Source: Cavenderia fasciculata
Taxonomy: Eukaryota > Evosea > Eumycetozoa > Acytosteliales > Cavenderiaceae
Assembly: GCF_000203815.1 (NCBI RefSeq)
Contig: NW_004457642.1
Span: forward strand, 310,001-374,000
DNA: 64,000 nucleotides
Reading direction: 5' to 3'
Both the position numbers and the translations under genes were made by a program. Positions 12,886-23,127 of this stretch are shown piece by piece; within the stretch, counting starts at the first letter, position 1, and each line of letters begins with the position of its first letter. The notes beneath the pieces are model-generated. The model was not told where the DNA came from, searched no databases, and saw nothing but the letters and a program-made list of their open reading frames with translations.

Positions 12886-13345
12886 ATAAATAAATAAATA
12901 ATAATAACAATAGAAAAATAGAAATACTATGAGAAATAACACTCTCACTTGCCTTGGAGCTTCTTTTTTTTATTTTAATCTTTTTTTTTTATTTCCTCCA
13001 AGATTAATAATCTTGAAGACAGAGAGATAAAGAAAGAGAGAAGAAAGTGTATAGTTTTTGATGATGTTAAATCATCCTCAGAAACTGAGAGCGAGATAGG
13101 TCTGTGATCACTTTCACTCTTTGCACCGCCGACCTCCATATATATATCCCCAAAAGATCATTTTTGGTAATAACTACGTTGCACCCCCGAACACCTCACT
13201 GCCCTGCTCCTCTCCTCTCGACCCTGGGGAAGAGAACCCATGGACAAAGAGAGAGACAATTAAAGAGGGAGGGTTTCGAAACTCTATATATATATATAAA
13301 ATATAAATAGATAGAGACAGAGATATAGAATATATAGATAGACAG
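12886..13345. other. Intergenic with a GC-richer upstream block
   Basis: The part from about 13,100 to 13,280 is clearly less AT-rich than its surroundings. It shares blocks such as CTACGTTGCACC and ACCCTGGGGA with 15,253-15,310, upstream of the next copy, so the tandem duplication included this region. It ends in purine-rich GAGAGA runs and an AT-rich leader. Confidence 0.5.
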
Positions 13346-14484
13346 ATGTATAATTAATACCTTCAATTATAACATTGATCGCATTCTTTTTAGGAATCAA
13401 TTATGATCAATCAATTGTTTATTCACAATGTATGTTGTTGTTGTTGTTGATGTTATATCAATTTAGTATTATACTAACCATTTATTTATTTTCTTTATTC
13501 TAGTACTATTATTTTCAATAGTACACAATCATCACCTGTACAACTAGCATTCAAAGTTGGATTTAATTTAACATTTACTGAATTTAATCCTACTATTCAA
13601 CATAATTACTGTTGCTGAAATAGGTAGTAGTAGCAGTAATAGTAGTAGTATTGTACCACGTATCATTATATCAAATTCGACAGATTGGTTGTATTGTGAA
13701 ACGACGGTTGCTATTCAATCAGGTGATTATAATGTTACAGTTGTGAATGATAATAATTATAGTCAATCTACAATGATTACATTTATTCAAACCTATCCAC
13801 TAGCCATTTCATTTGAACATGATATTTGGCATAGAATATACGGTTATTTCGGTCCAAATGCAAATGACAAACTCAACGTGTCGGTGATTGTTAACCAAGA
13901 CGAAATATGTTTTCCAAGCAACGGGTCGGTCTGTCCTAATTTAATCCGGTGTCACATGATTTCAATACCCGTGGATCGTTATCGGTTTCCATTTCAATAG
14001 ACTCTTACAACTATACTAGATTGACTGCTATTTTATATCCCTCCAGCGTCCCCTCCTCCATTACCAGAACCATTTTGCACCATGACACACAACTGTTACG
14101 GAAATGGAGATTGTTATGAACAAGATAAAAAATGTTAATGTAACAGTGATTATAATCAATTAGATAATTGTCTCACTAAATGTATGTAAATGTTAAATAA
14201 CGGTGAATGTCTAGAATATTAATATTAAATGGTTATTTATTATTTATGATAGATTTAAAAAATACTTTAAATACAACTATTATTAATCCAGGTAAACCAG
14301 TTGCATCATTTGTGGTGTTGATGGATCAGATGGAGCTGATTTTAAATTTGAAATAATGTCTATTCAAGAATTGGATTGGGATGAATCGATCATCAAGGAA
14401 TTACCAACTGATCAATGGCAATCAACTGTCAATGAAACTTTAGATGGTAAACAAGTGACAACTGTAGACTATAAGCTCACCACC

Positions 14485-14543
<59 letters not shown>

Positions 14544-15037
14544 GATTGTTGGACCAAAGACAGCTACCATCTCATTCTCTCCCAACTCTCGATCCTCCCA
14601 GTTTGGACGTGACTCTGTTTACCTTGGACCAAATGCCATCAAGATGTCTGTTAATGTCACTGGTTGGGAATTCAAGTCGACTGAATCCTATCTACGGGTT
14701 GTATTCCAAACAGACCAACAATCAATCATTCAAGCATGAATGTGATGATTACAATACCGATACATTCACGTATGACTATACAAATGCAACTTTGCAGTAT
14801 ATGAGAGTAATCAAAGGTAAAGTCCAATTCAATGGTCGATTCATTGACTATTCACTCGCTAATCGTCAGTACACGTATTCGAGAACACAAGTCCTATCAA
14901 TTACACCAAATAGTGATAACATCATCTCTTTTGCAACTATCGGTGTGACACTTGGTCATTGTGACCAATGTATACTCGATCCAGACTTTACACCATTACA
15001 AATCAGTAGCGGAGGTACTTGTAAAACAGTCAATTGA
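13346..15037 (+). pseudogene. Short ComC-like pseudogene lacking the LRR region
   Basis: A head exon (MYN... at 13346) closely matches the heads at 15443 and 51600 but reads a stop at codon 4 after a one-base loss. The next exon starts directly in the IPT/TIG-like part (QLAFKVGFN-type sequence at ~13540), so the whole leucine-rich region is absent. Relative to the copy at 15443 there are further frame breaks (about 13,605, 14,000 and 14,725). A stop lies in the EGF module near 14,137, and a TGA at 15035 removes the TM segment where the relative has Trp. An (AAT)n run of 57 bases lies in the ComC domain. It is a decayed gene. Confidence 0.85.
14485..14541 (+). repeat. (AAT)n microsatellite in coding sequence
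   Basis: Nineteen AAT units encode a poly-Asn tract inside the ComC domain of the pseudogene. Such tracts are typical of dictyostelid genes. Confidence 0.95.
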
Positions 15038-15442
15038 ACGCAAATGAACCCACACACAAAGTATTATTTTTTTTTTAATTTTTTTCAATTATCTTCACTT
15101 GACGTAGTACTTTGCTATTATTTGTACATTCATTAACATTTCTAGATAAATGTCATCATCAGATCGATTTACGAAGAAGAAGAGAGAGAGAGAAAGAGAT
15201 GGAACTTTCTAAAGCCCCTCAATAATCTCTGACCATCTTTTTTTTTTTTGGGATGACTACGTTGCACCTCCGACCGATCATCGTCTCCGTCGCTAGACCC
15301 TGGGGAGCAACTTATCCCAGGTAACAAAAGAGAGAGAGGAGGCAGTACCGATAAGAGAAGGGAGGGAACAGTCCGAATATAAATATATCGATTCAGGACA
15401 AGAGAGTGAAGAGATAAACACACACATAAAGTTAGAGATAAA
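15038..15442. other. Intergenic, duplicated upstream block
   Basis: This is the counterpart of 12886-13345, with GC-richer DNA at about 15,250-15,330 and purine-rich runs before the start codon. I see no gene. The antisense ORF here is low complexity. Confidence 0.5.
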
Positions 15443-17256
15443 ATGTATAAATTAATATCAATTATAACATTGATAGTATTCTGTTTATTAGGGTCTAGCA
15501 ATTGTGATCAATCAATTGTCTTTAATTCTCAATGTAAGTTGTAATATACACAACTGATTTAAAAGATTCTTTATTAATTTATAATTTAATTATTATTACA
15601 AAACATACAAAAGCAATCAACAATAATTCTTCTAGTACTATTATTTTCAATAGTACACAATCACCTCCCGTACAACTAGCATTCAAAGTTGGATTTAATT
15701 TAACGTTTATTGAATTTAATCCTACTATTCAACATAATGTTACTGTTGCTGCAACCGAAACAAATCAAATAAGCATCGTACCATGTATCATTATATCAAA
15801 CTCGACAGATTGGTTGTATTGTGAAACTACCTATGCCATCGCAACAGGTGACTATAATGTTACAGTAGAGAATGATTTCAATAGTCAATCTACTATCATT
15901 ACATTTAATCAAACCTATCCACTAGGAACTGCATTTTCGTATGTTGATGTGGACCAGGCCAGTCTGTCTATCAATGGTTATTTTGGTGAAAACGGACTGC
16001 ACAATGTATCAGTGTATCTCAACCAAACCAGTTGCAATCATTTTTTAATTATCTATTCTACTTCTATCATGTGTTGGTTGGATACACCCCCCACCCGTGG
16101 ATTGGCATCGGTTACCATTTCAATAGACTCTTACAACTATACTAGATTGAATGCTATTTTCGTTCCTCCCCCTGCTCCTTATACATACAACATTACCAAC
16201 ACAACAAGTCCCTTTTGTACCAACGTCGCAAAAAATTGTTATGGAAACGGAGAATGCTCTGAAAAGTTTCAAGTCTGTTGGTGCAACAGTGATAGTTATA
16301 ATCCAATAGATTATTGTCTCACTAAATTTAAGTATAAATCTAGATTAACAATCAAACAAATTTAAACTTATAAATATTAATTTCTATTTATTATTTATTT
16401 AGTTAAAGAAACAACAGCAATTATCAATGAAACCAAACCAGTTGCATCGTTTGATATTGATGGAGCTGAATTTAAATTTGAAATAATGTCAATTCAAGAA
16501 TTGGATTGGGATGAATCGATCATCAAGGAGCTACCAACTGATCAATGGCAATCAACTGTCAATGAGACATTGCACCATTTGACAACAGTAGATTATATAT
16601 TCGATACTTTTAATAACACAGTCGTTGGTCCAAAGACAGAGATTTCAGCCACCATCTCATTCGCACCATACTTTAGATCAATTGCTGTCGGAAACAAATT
16701 TCCTATGGATGTAGACATTAATCAATATGCCGTTAAAATGTCAGTCAATGTTAGTGGTTGGGAATTCAAGTCGACTGAAACCTATCTACGAGTGGTCTTC
16801 CAAACAGAGATTAACAACAATCAATCATTCTCTTATGACTGCAAGGAAAATACCTATGTCGATACATTCTCTTTTGACTCTATGAATACAACGCTGCAGT
16901 ATATGAGAGTAATCAAAGGTGGTATCCAATTCGAGGGTTCATTTATTGATACATCACTCGCTGATGACCAATTTACTTATTCAAGAACATAAGTACTATC
17001 GATTACACCAAATAGTGATACAACCTCTATTGCAACCATCGGTATCGTAATTGGTCATTGTGACCAATGTGTACTCGATCCAGACTTTACACCATTACAA
17101 ATCACCTATGATTGTAAAACTGTCAATTGGAGATTGATTGTAGGTCTAGTAGTTGGAGGTGTTGCTGCTATTGCCATCATCACATTATCTATCATTCTCA
17201 TCAAAAGACATAAAAATCGTCAAGATCCAGAAAGACAACCATTAAATATCAATTAA
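15443..17256 (+). pseudogene. Short ComC-like gene lacking the LRR region, damaged
   Basis: The head exon 15443-15533 (MYKLISIITLIVFCLLG) joins in phase to an exon from 15614, which starts S-I-N-N-N-S-S-S-T and runs into the IPT/TIG-like part. The leucine-rich part is missing by design of this sub-lineage. An EGF-like module (CYGNGECSEKFQVCWC) follows. The ComC domain, TM (NWRLIVGLVVGGVAA) and tail end at 17256. Two defects are seen. The donor after the EGF module reads AAATTTAAG where other copies have AAATGTATG. An in-frame TAA stands near 16,990 where the relatives have CAA. Both are substitutions, so real decay is likelier than sequencing error. If translated to the stop it would be a secreted fragment. 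Confidence 0.8.
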
Positions 17257-17781
17257 TTTAATGGTTGGCAATTCCCTCCAGTTGACAATAAATAATATTT
17301 TTTGAACAATTATTATTATTATTATTATTGGCAATAGCATAACACATACTAGTCAGTATAATACTGTGTCAACCAAATCAATCAAAATAAATAAATAAAT
17401 AACATTTAACACATTGCCATTGTCAATCAACACCCCATAAAAAATACAATGATCATAAAACCACACAATGCATGGTGTTGTAATATGTAAACAAAAAGCC
17501 CCTTTGTAACACTTAAAACTGTGAATGAAATTTCATTCCATGTATTTGTTGAGGGTGTAGTATAAAATGTTGAAATTTTGCATTTGGATTGGATGTATTA
17601 ACATCAATGGATGTTGTTATTACCGTCATTTAGATTGGAAGTGGTTATAAAGAGAAAGAGAGAGAGAGAGATTAATGACATTAAATTAATATTAAATTAT
17701 TTAGCATTATATAGCAGTCACATCTATTGTCTGCATGTCAATTTAAATCTACTTTTTTTTTGAAGTAGAGATTGTCGTTTG
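17257..17781. other. Intergenic, no gene seen
   Basis: AT-rich DNA with a short ATT run (~17,310-17,330) and a GA run (~17,655-17,670). I see no coding or RNA feature. It ends at the transposon. Confidence 0.5.
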
Positions 17782-17783
17782 TC

Positions 17784-17829
17784 ACACCCACTTGTTTTTG
17801 TTTGCAAAATTGGTTTTTTTTGCAATGAG
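17784..17829 (+). repeat. Transposon left terminal inverted repeat
   Basis: This 46-base repeat is matched in inverse orientation at 19967-20012 with three adjacent mismatches. The inner end reads GGTTTTTTTTGCAATGAG. Confidence 0.9.
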
Positions 17830-18079
17830 GAAAATAAAAAGTTTGGGGTGCCCCAATTTATATGGGGAATATGGGGGTAGACAGTTCAATGCAAGAATTT
17901 ATTAAATAGGGATTTGACGGAAGAGACAAAGGAAGGATTTTGAATAGTGGTTGACAGTTGGGATGATGAGTTGGTATTGCTTTCATAGGCTATTCTTTTA
18001 GCTGGTCTGTTATTTTCATCTCGCATTTCGCCAGTAGCCACATTAATTTGGTTAAAGGTGTTATAATTGTTAACTTGGC

Positions 18080-19805
18080 TCAGGTTAACATCTCCAGAGT
18101 CTGATTTTTTGGCTGTCTTCTCTTTCGTGTCTCTTTTTTATAATGAATAACCAAGTCTCTTTGATTTAAATGAAAATTAGGTTAGTAAAAAATGGGTAGT
18201 AGTTGTTATCGTTTAAACTCACCGATTTGTGTCGTCGGTCCAGACAGTGCCTGTACTCATCTTATCTCTCATCATCATTGATCTTTGCTTGTGTGGTAAA
18301 GAATCTGTCGTTACCAATGCATTAGAAGTGGTTTGAACAAGAGCAAGAGCCTTTGAAGATTTTTTTGTTGCCTTGGGTGGTTTTGGTATCAATCCCTGAT
18401 CTTGTGGTGAGAGTGGCGAACAATTAATGATACCTGACTTGTTCCAAGCAGCCATTACGTTGGTTGGCTTTGTTGCTTCGACCCATGCAAAGTATGAAAA
18501 CTGTTGGTAGTGTTCGGGTGCGATTTTAAAGTTGGGTTTGTCTTGAAGTTGTTTTAGTATCATATTCTTTAGTGATTGAGAGAATGATGAAAAAATGACA
18601 AGATCCAAAGGTTGTAAGATATGTGTCATATTGGATGGAAAGCTCTTAATGTGAACCTTGTTTTCATTGGCCCATTGAAGTAATTCAGGACTAAAATTAC
18701 TTCCATGATTGTCGACCAAAAGTAACTTGTCGCCAGGTGTTGTCAGCTGTTTAACAAAAAATTGGACACAGTCTAGCTTGATTGACTCATCTACCTATAT
18801 ACGATTAGTTATAGACAAGAGTGTGTTAATTAATTATAATATTTAGATTTTGTAGAAAAAGAAAATTTTTAAAAAATCATCTTACATAGCCACTCTTATT
18901 AACTTCCAGATAGCCATATTCATTTTTACTAGTAATGGACCAATTCTTTTTGATTGGAAACTGCAAAACGTAATAAGGCTTTAGACTACCACCTAATCCT
19001 GTTATTCCTCCTACCAATGTAAAGTGTTGGGACTGAGTTTGTTTAAAAACTTTTGGTTTGAGTGTCTCCCTTGCATTTTTATAAACAAACATGACAACCT
19101 GTGACAAAGACATTGAATTATTAGTAAACTCTAATCAATTGCATGTGTATAATCACTACTGTCTATAGTTACCTTTTGTTTAGTATCTGTGAAGAGAACT
19201 CCCTTTTCATCAATGTTGAATATATTTTCTTGTTTGATACCATGTTTTACTATGAAATCTCTAGTTTCCTTGATCCATGCGTCAGAACCACCTTTTTGTT
19301 CAGCAAGTGCCCTTTTATAATCTTGAGAGCGAACATATCTAAGCTTGAGATCTACGTATCTCGATCTAAAACCTCTCCACCAAGAGTCTGACAGCATCTT
19401 TTCTCTCTTTGTGCCCGTTCGCTCTTTCCAGAGATTGAGTGCCAAAATCTTGACATCTGTCTTTGTCATAGGTCTATTCTGCTGAATAGATATCTTGATC
19501 TTGGCTATTATCTTTTCCTCTTCCTCTTGTGTAAGTGTCTTTTGGCGAGGTACTATAGATTTCTTCTTTAGTGCCCTTGATACTTCATATTCTTCTAATC
19601 CCAAAACGAAGCTAATATTTTTGTTGCTAATCTCCCCGTGCTCTAGTCTAAGCATCACAGCTGCTTCCAATCGCTCCTTTTGTTCTCTCACCAAGACCTT
19701 TTGTAATGTTAGCCTTGATTTACATTCCCAAAAGACTGTTAAAACACCTAAAATCTCTCCATACACCTGTTTCTGATCTTGCTTTGTGCTTGCTAATTCC
19801 TCCAT
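18080..19805 (-). CDS. pogo/Tigger-like transposase
   Basis: Four exons join in phase: 19805-19173, 19098-18886, 18794-18223 and 18158-18080, giving 498 residues with no stop. The N-terminal ~130 residues look like the paired HTH modules of this family: a psq-like part around ISFVLGLEEYEVSRAL, then a CENP-B-like part around MLSDSWWRGFRSRY. The catalytic core is DDE_1 type. The first Asp is in IFNIDEKG (about residue 203) and the second in LLLVDNHGS (about 309). The third is 36 residues later in THILQPLD, a DD36D spacing typical of pogo. The C-terminus is Lys/Arg-rich. It should bind the terminal repeats and catalyse cut-and-paste movement. Introns in a pogo transposase are unusual but the splice sites are good. 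Confidence 0.85.
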
Positions 19806-19966
19806 TTTGACTTTATCTTATACCAATAATATCTATATATATGTGCTGAATATAATAATGACATTCGTTTGTTGTAAAAAACTTTTCTATTATTTATTTT
19901 AATCTTGTACTCCAACTACTACCCGTAACTGCCATAGTAGATGTGTGACTTAAAGAAATTAAATTA

Positions 19967-20012
19967 CTCATTGCAAAAAAAACCAATTTTGCAAACAAAA
20001 GATAGTGGGTGT
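19967..20012 (-). repeat. Transposon right terminal inverted repeat
   Basis: Inverse partner of 17784-17829. The outer tip reads AGTGGGTGT. Confidence 0.9.
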
Positions 20013-20014
20013 CA

Positions 20015-20487
20015 TTTGAATGGGTTAGGTTGGTGCTTGCTTTTAAGTAAGTGAATGATATAAACCTTTGAGTTTTCTAACCAATTTGCAATCCCTCGAG
20101 TATGAACACTACCCCCAAATAAATATATATAAGTTTCAGACTGTTGACATTATCTTGGGAATATGTACATAGTATGTGTAGAGGATGATGAATGTGAGTG
20201 AGGAGATTTCCAAAGAATCAATATCGGATTGATGGCAAAAAAAAGAAAGAGAGAGAGAGAAAAACCAACAAGTATTTAAGCAATCACTGCTCTTTCCATA
20301 CTTTTAAAATCATTCTCTTAGTGTTTCTTAAACTTAACTATAATATAATATAATCAACCATTAATTCAAATCGTAAGTGGAAATGAAATCTCCCCAGATT
20401 GATTATTATTATTATTATTTTTCTAATTAGATTATTCTATTCTTCATTCTTCTTCTTTCTTCTTTCTTCTTTCTTCTATTGGTCCAG
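20015..20487. promoter_or_regulatory. Leader with probable 5'UTR intron of the Cys-rich peptide gene
   Basis: A GTAAGT donor at about 20,371 and a pyrimidine-rich tract ending in CCAG at 20,487 would make a 5'UTR intron whose acceptor touches the ATG. An ATT run and a TTC/TTCTTT run lie within it. The promoter would lie between the transposon end and ~20,340. Confidence 0.45.
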
Positions 20488-20640
20488 ATGGAATTCAAAT
20501 ATTTAATCCTTTTACTCATTGTCTTGATTGCTTTCATTTGTATGATCAATCCTGCTGCTGCTGAGGGTGAAGCTGTTTGTTGCTCAATCTGTCCACCAAT
20601 GCATTGGGCTTGTATGGAGTCATGCCAGAGAGGTTGCTAA
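20488..20640 (+). CDS. Small secreted Cys-rich peptide (50 aa)
   Basis: This is a complete 50-codon ORF: ATG directly after a CCAG acceptor, TAA at 20638. Residues 1-25 form a clear signal peptide (MEFKYLILLLIVLIAFICM, then P-A-A-A). The predicted mature part is only about 25 residues and holds six cysteines in the pattern CC-x2-C-x6-C-x3-C-x3-C, followed directly by the stop. I do not recognise the family. The form resembles small disulfide-rich secreted peptides (defence, signalling or spore-coat-like), but no function can be assigned. The strong signal peptide, dense cysteines and fitting splice acceptor argue that it is real despite its size. It stands alone between a transposon and an F-box-like gene. 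Confidence 0.7.
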   Translation: MEFKYLILLLIVLIAFICMINPAAAEGEAVCCSICPPMHWACMESCQRGC

Positions 20641-20801
20641 AGCTATAGCTATAGTTTACACATTTTCTACCTCCATCAATCAATGATTGTCGTCCCATCC
20701 ATTAATTAATAAATAAATTGAATTTAGTTCTAAATATTGAACCCAAATTTGAGGCTAGGGTTAATCTTTTTTCTTTGTTCAAAGAGAGAGAGAGTTTAAA
20801 G

Positions 20802-22469
20802 ATGGAAATAGTATTACCTTTATTTGTACAAAAATATGTTATTATTATATTGTGGAATAGTAAAGCAAAGAAATCGTTCAAGTATAGTTTAGCAACAGTG
20901 TCAAAGCAATGGTTTCTATTGGTTGGTCATCTCTACTCGAGACCGTCGACCAACCACCCATACAAGCACGAGATCTATCTCGAAGACACTGATACTTGCA
21001 AACCAACCTTTATCGACTCGCTCTTGTCACCCTACTCACTACTCAACCATATCTCTACACTTAGTATCTCATTGACACCTGTCAACAACAAAACAAAAAG
21101 ACATTGTCTTTTACAAACAACTAATATTAATCTATTCAATTCATCAAATGATGATAATCAAGTAATTCAATCACCAGACTCTTCTTCTTCTTTATCTTCT
21201 ACCTCCTCATCCTCTTCATCTTCATCTACATTGTCAACATTTAATTTCAAGACATTTCATAAACTTAAATTATTGGTTGTTAGTAGTCAGGTATTGAATC
21301 ATCAATTGTTTCTACCACTTTTATTATCATTGGATCGTGTACAATCGACACAACCAAAAAGATGTTTAAACAAGATACTTATCTATATAGATGAACCTAT
21401 TTTAAATACATCACCTTTATTCAAATTGCTTCAAGATACAGTGGCACCCCATCTCACCAAAATCTCTTTGATTGCCGAGTCTCAACGAATCAACGATGCT
21501 CTAGAGTTTACAAACTATATTGACTTTGTGGTAGAGTCGGTTGGACCAAAACTTCGAAAGCTATTCATCGATGTTCCTATTGACCTTGTCACTCTACTTC
21601 TTGGACAAGCTGAAAAGATAAAGAATGTAACAAGCCTTCATATAGCAACCAAGTTTTTGAAGGAGAGTTTATTCCCTTGGCAATTGATCAACAATTTCCA
21701 CCAACTACAACACCTCACCACCGATTTCCCTCAAGAGTCAAAGGAGTTTATGGATTTCTTGATCGCTAGCAAGACCATTACAACACTCGGTACTGCCATT
21801 CAATCAACCTCTTATAATATCACCAATCTTTGTCATCAAACATCACTACAAAACATGACAATCTCTATTAAACCCAACTTTACAGGTATTTGTCCTATCT
21901 ATTCTATTCCACCAACCGTTGAATCACTCACCATTCTTTTGGATACAATGTATGAAGAAAGAATATTTGAATCTTTAACAAGTGGTATATATGCAATGTT
22001 AAATAGATGTAATGTAAAATATTTAAATATTTGTAAAGTATGTAGTAGTAAAAATATAATTATAATTAATTAATTAATTAATTAAATTTTTAAATATAAT
22101 TATTTATTTCTTTTATATATTTAGATTGCAACAAGTTTTAGAATTGATGGATTAGGATTTTTAATGAAACATAATACAAGTATTAAACATTTAGTCATTT
22201 CAAATGTAATTGAAAGATCACCAGATGGATTGGAACTTTTATTTAAAGGTCTAAAGTTTAACAAGACACTTGAAACAATGTCTATTTATTGTGACATTAA
22301 AGATTGGAATCTTTTGTTTGATTGTCTCATTGCACATCAAAGCCTCACACGAATTTCTGTCAATCGAAAAGGTCTAGGCCAAAAGTTTCAATTCCCTTTT
22401 GAACTATCTCTAAAGTATACCACCACCTTTACTGATAGTGCACTTGTTGAATTTGATAAAATTGAATAA
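20802..22469 (+). CDS. F-box/leucine-rich-repeat-like protein
   Basis: Two exons join in phase (20802-22037 and 22125-22469), giving 526 residues. I took the ATG at 20802 because upstream codons in frame lack an ATG. The first ~45 residues (LPLFVQKYVIIILW ... TVSKQWFLLVGHLY) fit the F-box-like pattern common at the start of dictyostelid LRR proteins. A Ser-rich linker lies near residues 155-175. The rest alternates hydrophobic residues as degenerate leucine-rich repeats (for example VTSLHIATKFLKESLF and LGTAIQSTSYNITNL). If it is an F-box protein it would be a substrate receptor of an SCF ubiquitin ligase. It could also be an LRR protein without ligase role. No TM segment; probably cytosolic. 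Confidence 0.6.
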
Positions 22470-23127
22470 ACAAATAATAATAATAAATGTAATTACTTAT
22501 TTATTTATTTAATTTATTTATTTAGCTGTAAATTTAATAATATATTTGATCTTGAAAGTTGTCCTATTATGATACATACCAGCTAGCTGAGATTCTATGA
22601 CAGTATCCAAGCTGGCGTGCGGAGATGAGGCAAAGTAGGTGAGTTGCGAAATGATCGGGCTCCCACGCAGACCGGAAATGGTCATGATCGCATACCTAGA
22701 TGAAAAGCGAGCACCACTTTATTCTTTTGGATAATACTCGTGTAACGAGAGAGATGTAATCTTTTCGATCATATCCCCTTTAAATATCTATTTGATGGTT
22801 GGAATACCCACCTAATTTCGCATCTCTTGATTGTTTTGCGGCTTATTGTTGATTAACTAACCTGTCGACGATGTCTTTGTAGCTTCGTTCGACGAAAGAA
22901 GGAGCGATGCTTGTGCAAAGCATTCCTTACATGGAGGACAGCCCGGGGGTTAACAATAGCGGTTGATTCTGATTGAAAATCTTTTGTTGAGTTGCTTGTT
23001 GGTGAGTTGATGATAGGTGTACAAAACAGAAATGGTTGTTAATAAAGACAATCAACTTGATCAAGTTACTGAGTAGTGAGTGGCGAAGACGTCTTGACAA
23101 GACTCATATAAATTTTTCTTTTTTTTA
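22470..23127. other. Intergenic with an unexplained GC-richer stretch
   Basis: Bases ~22,570-22,960 are markedly richer in G+C than the surrounding non-coding DNA, for example GACAGCCCGGGGGTTAACA near 22,940. I find no long ORF, tRNA or snRNA consensus on either strand. A - strand frame of about 60 codons without a start crosses 22,860-23,010 and is Arg/His-rich. It may be an unannotated RNA, a decayed gene or inserted DNA. Confidence 0.35.

Larger units (their letters stand above)
17782..20014. mobile_element. pogo/Tigger-type DNA transposon (Tc1/mariner superfamily)
   Basis: An element of about 2.2 kb is bounded by 46-bp terminal inverted repeats at 17784-17829 and 19967-20012. They are identical except for three adjacent bases and share ACACCCACT at the tips and TTTGCAAAATTGG inside. 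It encodes one transposase on the - strand that appears uninterrupted. TTTG stands just outside both ends (17778-17781 and 20015-20018) and could be a target duplication. pogo elements normally duplicate TA, so the exact ends are uncertain. The near-identical repeats and open transposase frame suggest a recent insertion. It separates the damaged ComC copies from the following genes. Confidence 0.85.

Noticed and set aside
13104-13310. Two overlapping plus-strand ORFs upstream of the short pseudogene
   Set aside because: They lie in a duplicated GC-richer spacer. The counterpart at 15.2 kb does not keep the frames, so they are not coding.
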